Shown here: piece by piece, positions 1-8,202 of the stretch
Layout of the letters: every line of letters starts with the position of its first letter
How positions within the stretch are numbered: the stretch's first letter is position 1
Made by a program: the position numbers and the translations under genes
From: Streptomyces rimosus subsp. rimosus
Lineage (GTDB): Bacteria; Actinomycetota; Actinomycetes; Streptomycetales; Streptomycetaceae
Direction of reading: 5' to 3'
DNA: 64,000 nt
Assembly: GCF_000720725.1 (NCBI RefSeq)
Contig: NZ_JOCQ01000001.1
Location: forward strand, 158,811-222,810
Notes under the pieces: generated by a model
Seen by the model: only the letters and a program-made list of their open reading frames with translations
Told to the model about the DNA's origin: nothing
The model's database searches: none

Positions 1-66
1 CCGTGCCGCGGTACCACCGTGGGAGCGCGATGCGGTGCCGGGGACCGGGAAGCGCCGTGCGGCGGG

Positions 67-753
67 TTACGCGGTGCCGCCGAGCGCGGGCGCCAGCCAG
101 ACCGGTGCCCGCGTACGGAACTCCTCGGGCGCCAGGCTTCCCGCTCCCTCCGGGATACGGCCCAGGAGCGGCGCGCCGGCCGCCTCGGGGAAGTCGTCGA
201 GATTGCAGCGGGCGGCGAGACCCGGCCGCGCGGGCCAGCTGCCGACCACGATTCCCGGCGAGTCGATGCCGTACGACCGCAGGGCGAGCGCGGTCAGCGC
301 CACCGCGTTGAGCGCCCCCAGACCGGCCTGCGCCACCACCAGCACAGGGGCCCCGGCCAGGCGCGCCGCGTCGGCGAGGGTCGAGCCCTCGTCGTCGAAC
401 CGCACGAGCAGGCCGCCCGCGCCCTCGACCAGGACGAGGTCGTGCGAGGCCGCCAGTTTGGCCGCGGCCTCGGCGATCTCCTCGGGGCGCACCGGCGGCA
501 GCCCGGCGCGGCGGGCCGCGGTCGCGGGGGCCAACGGTTCGGGGTAGCGGGCCAGTTCCGCCGTGGTGACGCGCGGGCCCGCGAGCCGTACGACGTCCGC
601 GGTGTCGCCGGGCTCGTGCGCGGCGACACCCGTCTGGGCGGGTTTGAGCACGGCCACGGAACGGCCCTGACCGAGGGCCGTGGCGGCGAGCGCCGCCGTG
701 GTCACGGTCTTCCCGATCTCCGTGCAGGTTCCGGTAACGAACAGCACCGGCAT
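67..753 (-). CDS. bioD: Dethiobiotin synthase BioD
   Basis: ATP-dependent ring closure of 7,8-diaminopelargonate with CO2 to dethiobiotin, the penultimate biotin step; cytosolic. The 228-residue protein opens with MPVLFVTGTCTEIGKT, a P-loop of the BioD type (usual form GTDTxxGKT), and has the VLVEGAGGLLV motif near residue 110. I chose the ATG at 753 because the P-loop follows at once; the longer reading back to 963 adds low-complexity sequence that lies over the end of bioA. It is last in the bioB-bioA-bioD order, 98 bases after bioA, and is probably co-transcribed. Family assignment is secure from the motifs and context. Confidence 0.93.
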   Translation of the reverse strand: MPVLFVTGTCTEIGKTVTTAALAATALGQGRSVAVLKPAQTGVAAHEPGDTADVVRLAGPRVTTAELARYPEPLAPATAARRAGLPPVRPEEIAEAAAKLAASHDLVLVEGAGGLLVRFDDEGSTLADAARLAGAPVLVVAQAGLGALNAVALTALALRSYGIDSPGIVVGSWPARPGLAARCNLDDFPEAAGAPLLGRIPEGAGSLAPEEFRTRAPVWLAPALGGTA

Positions 754-851
754 GAGTGTTCTTTCTCCTGTCGTCTCGTCGAGGTCGGCTGTCGCCGTGC
801 CGGGCGCCCGGAATGCCGGTCCTCGCGCGTGCATTCCCGCGCCCGGCCCTC

Positions 852-2174
852 TCAGCTCTCCCGGGCCACCGCGCACACCGCCGCGCAGATCCGTGCGATG
901 TCCTCGTCCCCGGTGATGTACGGCGGCATCGTGTACACCAGGTCGCGGAACGGGCGCAGCCACACGCCCTCCCGGGCCGCGGCCCGGGTCGCGGACGCCA
1001 TGTCCACCTCGTGGCCGAGCTGGACGATGCCGATCGCGCCCAGCACCCGTACATCCCGTACGCCTTCGAGGGCCGCGGCACCGGCGAGCCCGTCCCGCAG
1101 GCCGGCCTCGATCCGCTTGACCTCACGGGCCCAGTCCTGGGACAGCAGCAGGTCCACCGAGGCGTTGGCGACCGCGGCGGCCAGCGGGTTGCCCATGAAG
1201 GTCGGGCCGTGCGCGAGCACCGGCACCTCGCCCCGGGAGATCCCGTCCGCCACCTCGGCGGTGCACAACGTCGCGGCCATGGTGAGGTATCCGCCGGTCA
1301 GCGCCTTGCCCACACACATCACGTCGGGCGTGACGCCCGCGTGCCCGGCGGCGAACAGTGAACCCGTACGGCCGAAGCCGGTGGCGATCTCGTCCAGAAC
1401 GAGCAGCACGCCGTGTTCGTCGCAGGCCTCGCGCAGCACCCGCAGATAGCCGGGGGAGTGGAAGGACATACCGCCCGCGCCCTGGACCACCGGCTCCACG
1501 ATGACCGCCGCCAGCTCGTCGGCGTGCCGGGCGATCAGGTCGCGCAGCTGCGCCTCGTAGGCCGGGTCCGGCGGGGCGTCGAAGCCCGGCGGTGGCGCGT
1601 CCGCGAACAGCTGCCGGGGCAGGGCGCCCTGCCACAGCCCGTGCATGCCGCCCTCCGGGTCGCACACCGACATCGGCTGCCAGGTGTCGCCGTGGTAGCC
1701 GCCGCGCCAGGTCATCAGCCGCTGCTTGCGGGGCCGGCCGACCGAGCGCCAGTACTGGAGGCACATCTTCACGGCGACCTCGACCGACACCGATCCGGAG
1801 TCGGCGAGGAAGACGTGCTCCAGGCCGTCCGGAGTGATCTCCACCAGCCGGGCGGCGAGCCGCACGGCGGGCTCATGGGTGAGCCCGCCGAACATCACAT
1901 GGCTCATCCGGTCCAGCTGGCCGCGGGCGGCCTCATTGAGCACAGGGTGGTTGTATCCGTGCACCGCCGACCACCAGGAGGACATTCCGTCCACCAATTC
2001 GGTCCGGCCCTCGACGGGTTCGGCCAACCGCAGTCGTACGCCGGATGCCGACGCGACGACCAGCGGATCGGTCCGGCCGGGCATCGGGCCGTACGGATGC
2101 CAGACGTGCTGCCGGTCGAGCGCCCGCAGTTCGGGGGCGGACAGCGGGCCGGACAGCTGGGCGGGCTCAGGCAT
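852..2174 (-). CDS. bioA: Adenosylmethionine-8-amino-7-oxononanoate aminotransferase BioA
   Basis: Class III PLP aminotransferase that turns 8-amino-7-oxononanoate into 7,8-diaminopelargonate using S-adenosylmethionine as amino donor. The 440-residue protein starts MPEPAQLSGP and has the BioA N-terminal signature LDRQHVWHPYGPM, SSWWSAVHGYNHP, the LDEIATGFGRTG cofactor region and the PLP lysine in CVGKALTGGYLT. The ATG at 2174 overlaps the end of bioB by 8 bases, so the two are translationally coupled; a longer start at 2372 would run deep into bioB and is rejected. Confidence 0.95.
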   Translation of the reverse strand: MPEPAQLSGPLSAPELRALDRQHVWHPYGPMPGRTDPLVVASASGVRLRLAEPVEGRTELVDGMSSWWSAVHGYNHPVLNEAARGQLDRMSHVMFGGLTHEPAVRLAARLVEITPDGLEHVFLADSGSVSVEVAVKMCLQYWRSVGRPRKQRLMTWRGGYHGDTWQPMSVCDPEGGMHGLWQGALPRQLFADAPPPGFDAPPDPAYEAQLRDLIARHADELAAVIVEPVVQGAGGMSFHSPGYLRVLREACDEHGVLLVLDEIATGFGRTGSLFAAGHAGVTPDVMCVGKALTGGYLTMAATLCTAEVADGISRGEVPVLAHGPTFMGNPLAAAVANASVDLLLSQDWAREVKRIEAGLRDGLAGAAALEGVRDVRVLGAIGIVQLGHEVDMASATRAAAREGVWLRPFRDLVYTMPPYITGDEDIARICAAVCAVARES

Positions 2175-3372
2175 TCGGCGGCAGCTCCGTACCCGCGCCC
2201 CGGCGGCGGACGGCGACCAGGTCCGTACGGGCCTCACCGGCGGCCGACGCGTCGGCGTCAGCCCGTGCGCCGTCCCCTGCGACCGCTTCCGCCGCGCCGT
2301 CGCCGTCCCCGCACGGCCCACAGCCACCGCCCCCGTGCCCGCCGCAGCCCCCGCCCGCGAGCGCGTCCGCACGGTGCTCCGGCAGCGTGGTGGTATCCGT
2401 GCCCTCCACCTCGAAGCCCGCGTCGGCGATCATCGCCAGGTCGTCCTTGCCGGCCTGGCCCTCGCTGGTCAGGTAGTCACCCAGGAAGATGGAGTTGGCC
2501 AGGTGCAGGGCGAGCGGCTGCAGGGAGCGCAGGTGCACCTCGCGACCGCCGGCGAGCCGTACCTCGACGTCGGGGCAGACGAAGCGGACCATCGCCAGGA
2601 TGCGCAGCGCGCGCTGGGGCGTGAGGTTCCACTCCTTGGCCAGAGGGGTGCCCTCGAACGGGATCAGGAAGTTCACCGGGACCGAGTCCGGGTCCAGCTC
2701 GCGCAGTGCGAACACCACGTCCACCAGGTCCGCGTCGCTCTCGCCCATGCCCGCGATCAGGCCGGAGCAGGCGGACAGGCCCGCCGCCTGCGCCTGGTGC
2801 ACCGTGTCGACCCGGTCGGCGTAGGTGTGGGTGGTGGTGATGTCCCCGTAGGTGGCCTCGGAGGTGTTGAGGTTGTGGTTGTAGGCGTCCGCGCCCGCGG
2901 CCCGCAGCCGGGCCGCCTGCCCCTCCGAGAGCAGGCCCAGGCACGCGCACACCTCGACGCCCTCGTTCTGCTCCTTGATGGCGGCGATGGTCTGCGACAC
3001 CCGGTCCACGTCCCGGTCCGTCGGCCCCCGGCCGCTGGCCACGATGCACACCCGCTTGGCGCCGCCGGCCACCCCGGCCGCGGCGGCCTCGGACGCCTCC
3101 TCCGGCTTCAGCCAGGTGTACTTGAGGATCTCCGCCTTGGACCCGAGCCGCTGGGAGCAGTACGAGCAGTCCTCCGGGCACAGCCCGGACTTCAGGTTGA
3201 CCAGGTAGTTCAGCTTCACCCGCCGCCCGAACCACCGGCGGCGCACCTTTCCGGCCGCGGCCACCACGTCGAGCAGGTCGTCGTCGGACGTCGCCAGTAC
3301 GGCGAGCGCCTCTTCGCGGGTCGGCGATTCGCGCCGCAGCCCCTTGTCCACCAGCGTTGTCAGCAGATCCAT
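2167..3372 (-). CDS. bioB: Biotin synthase BioB with Cys/His/Gly-rich C-terminal tail
   Basis: Radical-SAM enzyme that inserts sulfur into dethiobiotin. The radical-SAM cluster motif CPEDCSYCSQ (CxxxCxxC) lies near residue 75, followed by the usual BioB blocks YNHNLNTS and SGLIAGMGE. The ATG at 3372 (MDLLTTLVDKG) matches the usual BioB beginning; an upstream start at 3456 adds 28 residues of no visible homology. The protein is 401 residues; the excess over a typical ~340-residue BioB is a low-complexity tail of about 60 residues that includes GGGCGGHGGGGCGPCGDGDG. First gene of bioB-bioA-bioD and divergent from bioF. Confidence 0.95.
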   Translation of the reverse strand: MDLLTTLVDKGLRRESPTREEALAVLATSDDDLLDVVAAAGKVRRRWFGRRVKLNYLVNLKSGLCPEDCSYCSQRLGSKAEILKYTWLKPEEASEAAAAGVAGGAKRVCIVASGRGPTDRDVDRVSQTIAAIKEQNEGVEVCACLGLLSEGQAARLRAAGADAYNHNLNTSEATYGDITTTHTYADRVDTVHQAQAAGLSACSGLIAGMGESDADLVDVVFALRELDPDSVPVNFLIPFEGTPLAKEWNLTPQRALRILAMVRFVCPDVEVRLAGGREVHLRSLQPLALHLANSIFLGDYLTSEGQAGKDDLAMIADAGFEVEGTDTTTLPEHRADALAGGGCGGHGGGGCGPCGDGDGAAEAVAGDGARADADASAAGEARTDLVAVRRRGAGTELPPNA

Positions 3373-3458
3373 GGCGCTGATCCTGACGTACGGCCACTGC
3401 CCGCGACCATGGAGGAACCCAACAACGGCGCTCTTTCGGGGTGTGTGCATGGCCACAC

Positions 3459-3490
3459 CGTAAGACCGCGTAACGACCGCTAACGTCTAT
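3459..3490. promoter_or_regulatory. Candidate operator between bioB and bioF: 10-bp phased TAA repeats
   Basis: Within the 146-base divergent spacer the triplet TAA recurs at 3461, 3471 and 3481, each preceded by CG or CGC, giving a 10-bp direct periodicity (TAAGACCGCG, TAACGACCGC, TAACGTCTAT). One-turn phasing between two biotin genes would suit a repressor that controls both directions. I do not recognise the motif as a known BirA or BioQ site; the regulatory role is inference. Confidence 0.3.
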
Positions 3491-3518
3491 CGACAGCCCA
3501 CAAACGCGAAGGAAACCG

Positions 3519-4760
3519 ATGCACCAGGACGATCCCGTTCCGCCGGCGCCCCGCGGCGGGCCGCCACCGCCTCACGACGTGCCGGTGGAGCCGGTCGCGG
3601 CCCGCCGCGGCACCGGCGCGCGGACCGCCGCCTTCGGCTGGATCGACACGGCCCGCGAACAGCGCCGCCGGGCGGGCCTCGTCCGTACCCTCCGGCCGCG
3701 GCCGGTCGAGTCGCCGCTGCTGGACCTGGCGAGCAACGACTACCTCGGACTGGCCCGGCACCCCGAGGTCACCCGCGGCGCCGCGCAGGCCGCGCACCGC
3801 TGGGGCGCGGGCGCCACCGGCTCCCGTCTGGTGTCCGGCAGCACCGAGCTGCACGCCCGCCTGGAGGCCGAACTCGCCGATTTCTGCGGCTTCGAGGCCG
3901 CCCTCGTGCTGTCCTCCGGCTACGCGGCCAACCTCGCCGCCGTCACCGCCCTCGGCGGCCACGGCAGCCTGATCGTCTCGGACGCGGGCAACCACGCCTC
4001 GCTCATCGACGGCTGCCGGCTCGCCAGGGCCCGGACCGTCGTGGCTCCGCACGCCGACCCCGACGCGGTACGCAAGTCACTGGACGGGCATGACGGCCCG
4101 GCGCTCGCCGTCACCGACGCCGTTTTCTCGGTGGACGGCGACGCCGCGCCGCTGCGGTCCCTCGCCGAAGTCTGCCGGGCACAAGGCGCGGCCCTGCTCG
4201 TCGACGACGCGCACGGGCTGGGCGTGCTCGGCGACGGGGGGCGCGGCGCGCTGTACGCGGCCGGGCTGGCCGGGGACGCGGACGTGGTCGCCACCGCGAC
4301 GCTGTCGAAGTCCCTCGGCAGCCAGGGGGGCGTGGTCCTCGGACCGGCCCGGGTCATCGAGCACCTGGTCAACACCGCGCGGACCTTCATCTTCGACACC
4401 GGACTCGCCCCCGCGGCGGCCGGCGGGGCCCGCACGGCGCTGCGGCTGCTGCGCCGCGAGCCGGAGCGCGCGAGCCGGGCGCGCGAGGTGGCGGACGAAC
4501 TCCACGAGCGGCTCACCGCCGCCGGGCTGACGGCCGCCCGCCCGGACGCCGCCGTGGTGTCCGTACGGGCGCCCTCGCCGGAACAGGCCGTCCGGTGGGC
4601 CGCGGACTGCCGCGACGCGGGCCTCCTGGTCGGCTGCTTCCGCCCGCCGTCCGTACCCGACGGCATCTCCCGGCTCCGGCTGACCGCCCGCGCGGACCTG
4701 ACCCCGCGGCAGACACGGGAAGCGGTCCGCACGATCCTGCGGACCGCGCCCGGGGCCTGA
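3519..4760 (+). CDS. bioF: 8-amino-7-oxononanoate synthase BioF
   Basis: PLP-dependent decarboxylating condensation of L-alanine with pimeloyl thioester, the first committed biotin step. The 413-residue protein has the alpha-oxoamine-synthase core: LDLASNDYLGLARHPEV, WGAGATGSRLVSGSTELH, the PLP-stacking His in NHASLIDG, LLVDDAHGLGVLG, and the PLP lysine near residue 263 in TLSKSLGSQGG. ATG at 3519 is preceded by GAAGGAAA. It is divergent from bioB and likely shares its control region. A second family member at 59804 has a different context and an altered active-site block. Confidence 0.93.
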   Translation: MHQDDPVPPAPRGGPPPPHDVPVEPVAARRGTGARTAAFGWIDTAREQRRRAGLVRTLRPRPVESPLLDLASNDYLGLARHPEVTRGAAQAAHRWGAGATGSRLVSGSTELHARLEAELADFCGFEAALVLSSGYAANLAAVTALGGHGSLIVSDAGNHASLIDGCRLARARTVVAPHADPDAVRKSLDGHDGPALAVTDAVFSVDGDAAPLRSLAEVCRAQGAALLVDDAHGLGVLGDGGRGALYAAGLAGDADVVATATLSKSLGSQGGVVLGPARVIEHLVNTARTFIFDTGLAPAAAGGARTALRLLRREPERASRAREVADELHERLTAAGLTAARPDAAVVSVRAPSPEQAVRWAADCRDAGLLVGCFRPPSVPDGISRLRLTARADLTPRQTREAVRTILRTAPGA

Positions 4761-4784
4761 GAGGTTTTCGTACGGCGGACCGGC

Positions 4785-5027
4785 TCACCCCGCCTCGGCG
4801 AAGGCGAAGCCGTGGTTGGCCAGCCCGCCGACGAAGGTCGTCCAGGCGGCGGAGGTGAACAGCAGGGCCGGGCCCGCGGTGTTCTTCGAGTCGCGCACCG
4901 CGAGCAGCCCGGGGCCGATACGGGCCGTCTCCACGCAGTTGTTCATCCCGGTGCTGCGGCTGCTGCGCCGCCACCGGACGCCGGGCGGAACGGTGCGGGG
5001 CCGGGCGTGCCCGGACGGGACTGACAT
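4785..5027 (-). CDS. DUF397 protein of the WhiJ-type set
   Basis: An 80-residue protein with the DUF397 core: W-R-RSSRSTGMNNCVETA, then RDSKNTAGPALLFTSAAWTTFVGGL. The family has no defined reaction; members sit beside XRE/DUF5753 regulators and small ATPases in streptomycetes, and some of these sets affect development. The ATG at 5027 has a strong AGGAGG upstream. It begins 9 bases after the stop of the XRE regulator at 5037, so it is second in a two-gene operon. Small protein partner or antitoxin-like modulator is inference from context. Confidence 0.88.
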   Translation of the reverse strand: MSVPSGHARPRTVPPGVRWRRSSRSTGMNNCVETARIGPGLLAVRDSKNTAGPALLFTSAAWTTFVGGLANHGFAFAEAG

Positions 5028-5036
5028 GGTGCCTCC

Positions 5037-5921
5037 TCAGACGCCGGTGCCGGCCCATGAGGTATCGGCGGCCCGGGCGATGAATTCCGCTGACTTCTCG
5101 CAGGAGAGGGCGCGCCCCCGCAGCGTGTCGAACGCATCGCTGTACGCCCTGAGGTCCTCTTTACGCTCCAAGTAGAGGCTACTCGTCAAGTGGTCGAGAA
5201 CAACCACATCCAAGTCAGAAGTGAGCGGAAAGGAGAAGATAACGAAAGGGCCGGTGATGCCGATGTGCACACCGGACGCGAAGGGCAGCACCTGCAGTCG
5301 CACATGCGGCCTTTGCCCCACGTCCAGAATGTGGCGGAGCTGGGCCGCCATCACCCGGGGCGAGCCGATCTCCCGCCGCAGCACCGCCTCGTCCAGCACC
5401 GCCCACAGCTCCAGCGGCCGCTCGCCCCGCAGCACCTCCTGGCGGGCCATGCGCACCTCCACCAGCTCGTCGACCTGCCGCGCGGGCAGGCCGGACAGCG
5501 TCGCGCGGGTCACCGTCCGCGCGTAGTCCGGCGTCTGGAGCAGCCCCGGCACCACCGTCGTCTCCAGCGTGCGCGCCCGCGACGCCCCGAACTCCAGGCT
5601 GATGAAGTCCCGGTACTCCGGCGGCAGCAGGTCGCGGTGCGTGTGCCACCAGCCCTGCCGACCGCTGCCGTCCTGCGCGCCGCCCCCGCACAGCGCCGCC
5701 AGCAGGGCGCGCAACTCCGCGTCCCGGACGCCGTACGCGTCCAGCAGCAGTTCGACATCGCCCGGTTTCGCCCCGCTGCGACCGGTCTCGATGCGGCTGA
5801 CCTTGGACTGGTGCCACCCGACCCGGCGGGCCGCCTCGTCGCTGGTGAGTCCGGCGAGCGTCCGCTGACGCCGTAATTCGGCGCCCAGCTTGCGGCGGCG
5901 CACCACGGGCCCGTGCCCCAT
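5037..5921 (-). CDS. XRE-family regulator with DUF5753 domain (WhiJ-like), TTA-containing
   Basis: A 294-residue DNA-binding protein. Residues ~8-65 form a helix-turn-helix (LGAELRRQRTLAGLTSDEAARRVGWHQ then SKVSRIETGR); the rest is the DUF5753 domain (IPGLLQTPDYAR-type block, EAVLRREIGSP, VLPFASGVH). The start MGHGPVVRRRK at 5921 puts the HTH at the usual distance; longer readings add unrelated sequence. Codon 16 is TTA (5874-5876), so translation should depend on the bldA leucyl-tRNA. Operon with the DUF397 gene and divergent from the ATPase gene at 6223, the classic layout of this developmental regulator set. Confidence 0.9.
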   Translation of the reverse strand: MGHGPVVRRRKLGAELRRQRTLAGLTSDEAARRVGWHQSKVSRIETGRSGAKPGDVELLLDAYGVRDAELRALLAALCGGGAQDGSGRQGWWHTHRDLLPPEYRDFISLEFGASRARTLETTVVPGLLQTPDYARTVTRATLSGLPARQVDELVEVRMARQEVLRGERPLELWAVLDEAVLRREIGSPRVMAAQLRHILDVGQRPHVRLQVLPFASGVHIGITGPFVIFSFPLTSDLDVVVLDHLTSSLYLERKEDLRAYSDAFDTLRGRALSCEKSAEFIARAADTSWAGTGV

Positions 5922-6222
5922 GCCGATTCCTCCGTTGCTGTCCGTGAGGCCATCCCCGTGCGCGCGCACCCGGCCCCGGTGGCCGATTCCGATCCGACAG
6001 TGTGCCGCGCAAATACGGTCTCGCGTAGCAGAGTTCACTGCTTCGGGCGACAGATATATGCACATCTTGGTGGATGACCCGTCACAGTCGCAGCATGAGT
6101 GGCAGTCTGGCGCACAGCAGCGGTCCGAGGCCGGAGACGAGGGTGCCGAAAAGACCGGAAAGCGACGGCGGCTTCCTCCGGCGGGCCGGTGTCGAGCCTC
6201 GGTGGGAAAGGGACGGGTCGCG

Positions 6223-6651
6223 ATGGCAGACCACCAGGAATCCTCACTCACTCTGCCCAGCACACCGGCTTCGGTCGCCGAGGCTCGCAGGTACGTCACG
6301 GGCGTGCTCGCCGAATGGGGCCTGCCGGACCGGACGGAGACGGCCGACACCGTGCGTCTGATCGTCTCGGAGCTGGCCACCAACGCCGTGCAGCACACCT
6401 TCGGCCGGTCCCCGGCCTTCACCGTCGACGTCCGGCTCGACCGCGACGAGCGGCTGCGGATCGGTGTCACCGACGACCATCCGCGCTGGCCGAAGCGGCT
6501 GCCGGCGGCCGTCCAGCAGGACAACGGGCGGGGGATGGTGATCGTCCGCTTCCTCACGGCGGAGTCCGGAGGGCAGCTGACGGTCGAGCCGACGGAAACC
6601 GGGGGCAAGACGGTGTGCATCACGCTGCCATGGAAATCGTTTCTTCCCTAG
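6223..6651 (+). CDS. Small HATPase_c anti-sigma-like ATP-binding protein
   Basis: A 142-residue single-domain GHKL ATPase of the RsbW/SpoIIAB-like type. Visible motifs are the N box VSELATNAVQHT near residue 52, G1 VTDDHPRWP (normally DxGxG, here degenerate) and G2 DNGRGMVIV near residue 105. ATG at 6223 follows GGGACGGG. It is divergent from the XRE/DUF397 pair, completing the WhiJ-type trio. In streptomycetes these proteins are thought to bind or phosphorylate regulators; the substrate here is unknown. Confidence 0.88.
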   Translation: MADHQESSLTLPSTPASVAEARRYVTGVLAEWGLPDRTETADTVRLIVSELATNAVQHTFGRSPAFTVDVRLDRDERLRIGVTDDHPRWPKRLPAAVQQDNGRGMVIVRFLTAESGGQLTVEPTETGGKTVCITLPWKSFLP

Positions 6652-6666
6652 CGAAGGCGCGGCATC

Positions 6667-7257
6667 TCACGGCTTGGTGAGGAAGCGCGGCCGGCGGCGG
6701 CGCCCTCCGCCGCATGCGCAGCCCACGCCGTCGTCCCGCACCTGCCGGTAGGTGGGACTGCTCTCCCGGCCGCAGCGGGAACAGCGGCACGGCCACGGCT
6801 CGTAGGCGCCGGGGCAGGGGACGAGCGGCGTGAGCCCGGCGGCGTACATGACGCGCTCGGCGACGGTGGCCGGTCCGGGGGCGGTGACCGGTCCAGGGAT
6901 GGCTGGGGGCGGGGTGGCTTGGGGGACGGCCGAAGCCGTGGTTGCGGGAGGGGCGGTGATTACGGGAGGGACGGATGGGGCCGGGGGCGGCGCGAAACCG
7001 CCATGCGCGGGACCGCCCGCCACGCGACCGCCGTTCGCCGGGGTTCCGCCCATCGGCTCTCCGCCTGCCGGCTCTCCGCCCGCGGACACTCCGCCCACAA
7101 GATCGCCCGGATGCCACTGATGCAGGCAGGACGCGCACCACCACAGGAGCTCGCCGGCGCCGTAGACCCCCTCGTCCTCCCACAGCACGTCCGTGCTGCC
7201 GCAGGCCGGGCAGGGGGCGGCGGGGGAGCGGCGGCGCAGAAGTCCGCGCAGGTTCAC
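6667..7257 (-). CDS. Zinc-ribbon protein with Pro/Gly-rich linker, unknown function
   Basis: Unrecognised 196-residue protein. Residues ~15-50 hold a zinc ribbon (CPACGS then WWCASC); a proline, glycine and alanine-rich linker follows, then a second Cys cluster at the C-terminus (CRCSRCGRE, CACGGG). I prefer the GTG at 7257 (VNLRGLLRRRSPAAPCPACGS) because it overlaps the stop of a short upstream reading frame with its own ribosome site; a GTG at 7368 in the same frame would give 233 residues but has no good ribosome site and runs through that upstream frame. Two metal sites joined by a flexible linker suggest a binding or adaptor protein; function is not known. Confidence 0.6.
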   Translation of the reverse strand: MNLRGLLRRRSPAAPCPACGSTDVLWEDEGVYGAGELLWWCASCLHQWHPGDLVGGVSAGGEPAGGEPMGGTPANGGRVAGGPAHGGFAPPPAPSVPPVITAPPATTASAVPQATPPPAIPGPVTAPGPATVAERVMYAAGLTPLVPCPGAYEPWPCRCSRCGRESSPTYRQVRDDGVGCACGGGRRRRPRFLTKP

Positions 7258-7301
7258 GAGTCGGTCCTGGTGTGCGGGGGCTGGGGCAGGTGCGTGTGCA
7301 T
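7254..7301 (-). CDS. Short upstream ORF (15 aa) coupled to the zinc-ribbon gene
   Basis: Reads MHTHLPQPPHTRTDS. The ATG at 7301 has a well-placed GAGGAG, and the TGA stop at 7254-7256 overlaps the GTG start of the zinc-ribbon gene, giving TGA/GTG coupling. The peptide has three His and four Pro, a composition that could stall ribosomes or sense metal. A leader role is inference; the sequence directly shows only the ribosome site and the overlap. Confidence 0.45.
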   Translation of the reverse strand: MHTHLPQPPHTRTDS

Positions 7302-7443
7302 GGGTCTCCTCACGTGCTAAGGAGACTCCATCGGTTCGCCGCCGCCAAAGCAAGGACGACCAGGTCACAAAAGATTTCCACCGCGCGGTGTCCGCCGGCC
7401 TCCCGGGGTACCGCGGGGGTTCGCCGGGCCGGGCGGAGGGCTC

Positions 7444-8016
7444 TCAGGAGGACGAGTCGCGGACCGCGGGCTTGATGTGCCCGTTCCGGTGCCCCAGTAC
7501 GCGGGGCAGCAGCGCCCACAGGCCGCCGCATGTCACCAGCGTCACGGAGCCCGCCGTCACACCCGCGCCGCGCCCCAGGACGACATCGACGACGAGCAGG
7601 ACGGCACCGGCCAGCGCCAGCGCGAGCACCGCCATGCCGGCCGCCGTCAGTCGCGCCGAGACCTCCACGATCAGCCGCTTCGCGCGCCGCCGGAACAGCA
7701 CCCGGTGCACCGCGGCCGGCGCCGTGAGCAGCAGCGTCGCCAGCACGGCCAGCAGCAACGTACCGACGTAGAAGCCGCGTTGCGTGGTGTCCAGGGACAC
7801 GAAGCGCGGGGTGAAGGCCAGCGTCAGCAGGAACGCGAACAGGATCTGCACACCGGTCTGCAGGACGCGCAGTTCCTGGAGCAGTTCGCCGAAGTTGCGG
7901 TCGTAGCGCTCCAGGGGCGTCTCGTTGCGGTCCGCGCACACGGTGTAGCGGGCGGACCCGGACGGCTGGTGCGGTTCGGGCGTCGCGTTCCGGTCGTCGT
8001 CGGTGAAGGGGACCAT
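7444..8016 (-). CDS. DUF6328 family integral membrane protein
   Basis: A 190-residue protein with the block RNETPLERYDRNFGELLQELR followed by membrane segments: about residues 66-82 (QILFAFLLTLAF), 95-115 (FYVGTLLLAVLATLLLTA) and two more towards the C-terminus, with a basic RRRAKRLIVEVSARL loop between them. This order matches what is known as DUF6328, of unknown function. The ATG at 8016 (MVPFTDDDRN) was preferred to 8187, whose extra 57 residues are arginine-rich and unconserved in character. Monocistronic; no regulatory clue. Confidence 0.75.
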   Translation of the reverse strand: MVPFTDDDRNATPEPHQPSGSARYTVCADRNETPLERYDRNFGELLQELRVLQTGVQILFAFLLTLAFTPRFVSLDTTQRGFYVGTLLLAVLATLLLTAPAAVHRVLFRRRAKRLIVEVSARLTAAGMAVLALALAGAVLLVVDVVLGRGAGVTAGSVTLVTCGGLWALLPRVLGHRNGHIKPAVRDSSS

Positions 8017-8202
8017 TGTGGCCGGGTATCCACCGGCGCGTTGAACATTCCTGGCGCGTTCATGTACGTACGGGCGCCCTCGCGTGCGTACGGGTGCCGG
8101 AGTGCGTACCCGGGCACGGGGCCCCGGGGCGCACCCGGTCCCGTACGCACGCTCTTTCAGGACAGTTGCAGGCCGGCTACAGGACAACTCGGGACGGCCG
8201 CG

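Noticed and set aside
1..66. Possible gene end at the left edge
   Set aside because: Only 66 bases before the bioD stop, with no recognisable protein or terminator; nothing can be supported.
19..1449. 476-codon plus-strand frame over bioD-bioA
   Set aside because: Antisense to two clear biotin genes; low-complexity Arg/Gly sequence and no ribosome site.
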